Shown here: one piece after another, positions 21,865 to 22,597 of the stretch | Layout of the letters: every line of letters starts with the position of its first letter | Numbering within the stretch: position 1 is the first letter of the stretch | Assembly (NCBI GenBank): GCA_032160545.1 | Contig: JAVHVN010000153.1 | Location: 1 to 22,597 of the forward strand | Source of the DNA: DATGFB01 sp032160545 | GTDB taxonomy: Bacteria; Actinomycetota; Actinomycetes; Mycobacteriales; Jatrophihabitantaceae | DNA length: 22,597 nucleotides | Direction of reading: 5' to 3' | The notes under the pieces: generated by a model | What the model saw: the letters and a program-made list of their open reading frames with translations, nothing else | Databases searched by the model: none | What the model was told of the DNA's origin: nothing | Position numbers and translations under genes: made by a program

Positions 21865-22597
21865 ATGAACCGCAAGCGCATCGTCCGGTCGTGGTGGCTG
21901 TGGGCCGCCGTGATCCTGTTCGGCTTCATCGTCGTGCCCTCACTGCTGTCCGGCACCAACAGCTACCACAGCGTCAACACCTCGGACGCGCTCGCGCAGC
22001 TCCAGTCGAACAATGTCACCAAGGCCACTCAGGAGGACAAGGAGCAGACGCTCCAGCTCACCCTGAAGACGCCGTTCCAAGGTCACACCAAGATCAGCAC
22101 CCAGTACCCGTCGAACTCCAGTGACGAGATCTTCAACGACCTCACCGCGGCGCAGAAGGCCAACCACATCACCTTCACCACCAAGGTGACCAAGCAGAAC
22201 ACCTGGCTGTCGCTGCTGTTCAGCCTGCTGCCGTTCGTGCTGATCATCGGTGTGCTGTTCTTCGTCATGAGCCAGATGCAGGGCGGCGGCAACCGGGTGA
22301 TGAGCTTCGGCCGCAGCAAGGCCAAGCTGGTCAGCAAGGACACGCCCAAGACGACGTTCGCTGACGTCGCCGGTGCGGACGAGGCGATCGAGGAACTCGA
22401 AGAGATCAAGGAGTTCCTCGCCAATCCGGCCAAGTTCCAGGCGATCGGCGCGAAGATCCCGAAGGGCGTGCTGCTCTACGGCCCGCCCGGCACCGGCAAG
22501 ACGCTGCTCGCCCGCGCAGTCGCCGGTGAGGCCGGCGTGCCGTTCTACTCCATCTCCGGCTCCGACTTCGTCGAGATGTTCGTCGGTGTCGGCGCCA
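21865..22597 (+). CDS. ftsH: ATP-dependent zinc metalloprotease FtsH (5' part, cut by window end)
   Basis: The first 244 codons of a membrane-bound AAA+ protease that degrades membrane and regulatory proteins. Residues ~9-28 are the first membrane segment, ~30-110 an extracytoplasmic domain (rich in Asn, Gln, Thr and Ser), and ~112-137 the second membrane segment. KTTFADVAGADEAIEEL opens the AAA domain, Walker A is G206-P-P-G-T-G-K-T213, and the frame ends in SGSDFVEMFVGVGA, before Walker B and the HEXXH site. The ATG is preceded by AGAGGA. The 76-nt gap after hpt holds a TACCGT hexamer (21793-21798) that could be a -10 giving a leader of about 60 nt, so ftsH may be both read through from hpt and transcribed separately. 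Confidence 0.96.
   Translation, partial: MNRKRIVRSWWLWAAVILFGFIVVPSLLSGTNSYHSVNTSDALAQLQSNNVTKATQEDKEQTLQLTLKTPFQGHTKISTQYPSNSSDEIFNDLTAAQKANHITFTTKVTKQNTWLSLLFSLLPFVLIIGVLFFVMSQMQGGGNRVMSFGRSKAKLVSKDTPKTTFADVAGADEAIEELEEIKEFLANPAKFQAIGAKIPKGVLLYGPPGTGKTLLARAVAGEAGVPFYSISGSDFVEMFVGVGA

Noticed and set aside
1..22597. tRNA, rRNA, CRISPR array, insertion sequence or prophage genes
   Set aside because: I saw no cloverleaf ending, no spaced direct-repeat array, and no transposase, integrase or phage structural protein in any frame.

Overview
The window is high-GC, actinobacterial-type DNA. The evidence is strongly biased codon usage, frequent GTG starts, the zinc-metalloprotease-tilS-hpt-ftsH gene order that is common in Actinomycetota, and many apparently leaderless genes with a TANNNT -10 hexamer 6-8 nt before the start codon. 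Menaquinone is evidently made by the futalosine route (mqnA and mqnC are present) and finished by menG. The exact genus cannot be fixed from the sequence; a lineage near Jatrophihabitans/Frankia-type actinobacteria is only a guess.

Left part (1-7408), envelope and secretion: the 5' end of a sugar-nucleotide epimerase/decarboxylase gene (minus strand), then a 1,705-residue secreted protein built of many degenerate beta-rich repeats. It converges through a strong bidirectional hairpin on a lipoprotein with a discoidin (F5/8 C)-like C-terminus. A small lipoprotein of unknown role follows.

Middle part (7413-14486), menaquinone and neighbours: an unusual fusion of an inositol-monophosphatase domain to a DevS/DosT-like histidine-kinase ATPase domain is divergent from mqnA and shares a symmetric leaderless promoter with it. 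An SDR oxidoreductase is divergent from mqnC. Then come a small Cys/His-rich protein and a secreted SGNH hydrolase (both minus strand), a DMT-type membrane protein, and menG, which overlaps the membrane protein gene.

Accessory-looking cassette (14569-17071): a leaderless 16-codon peptide overlaps (ATGA) a gene for an 86-residue Asp/Gly/Ala repeat protein. This is followed 2 nt later by a JmjC/cupin-4 Fe(II)/2-oxoglutarate oxygenase, and then by a sucrase/ferredoxin-like [2Fe-2S] thioredoxin-fold protein. I consider this the best candidate for an undescribed system: a repetitive peptide substrate with a tailoring oxygenase and a possible redox partner.

Right part (17130-22597), housekeeping: inorganic pyrophosphatase (minus), dacB-type D-Ala-D-Ala carboxypeptidase, then a tight operon of a zinc-metalloprotease-like protein, tilS and hpt, and finally ftsH, cut by the window end. 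A 51-bp palindromic element occurs twice, each time between convergent genes (9454-9504 and 17069-17119).
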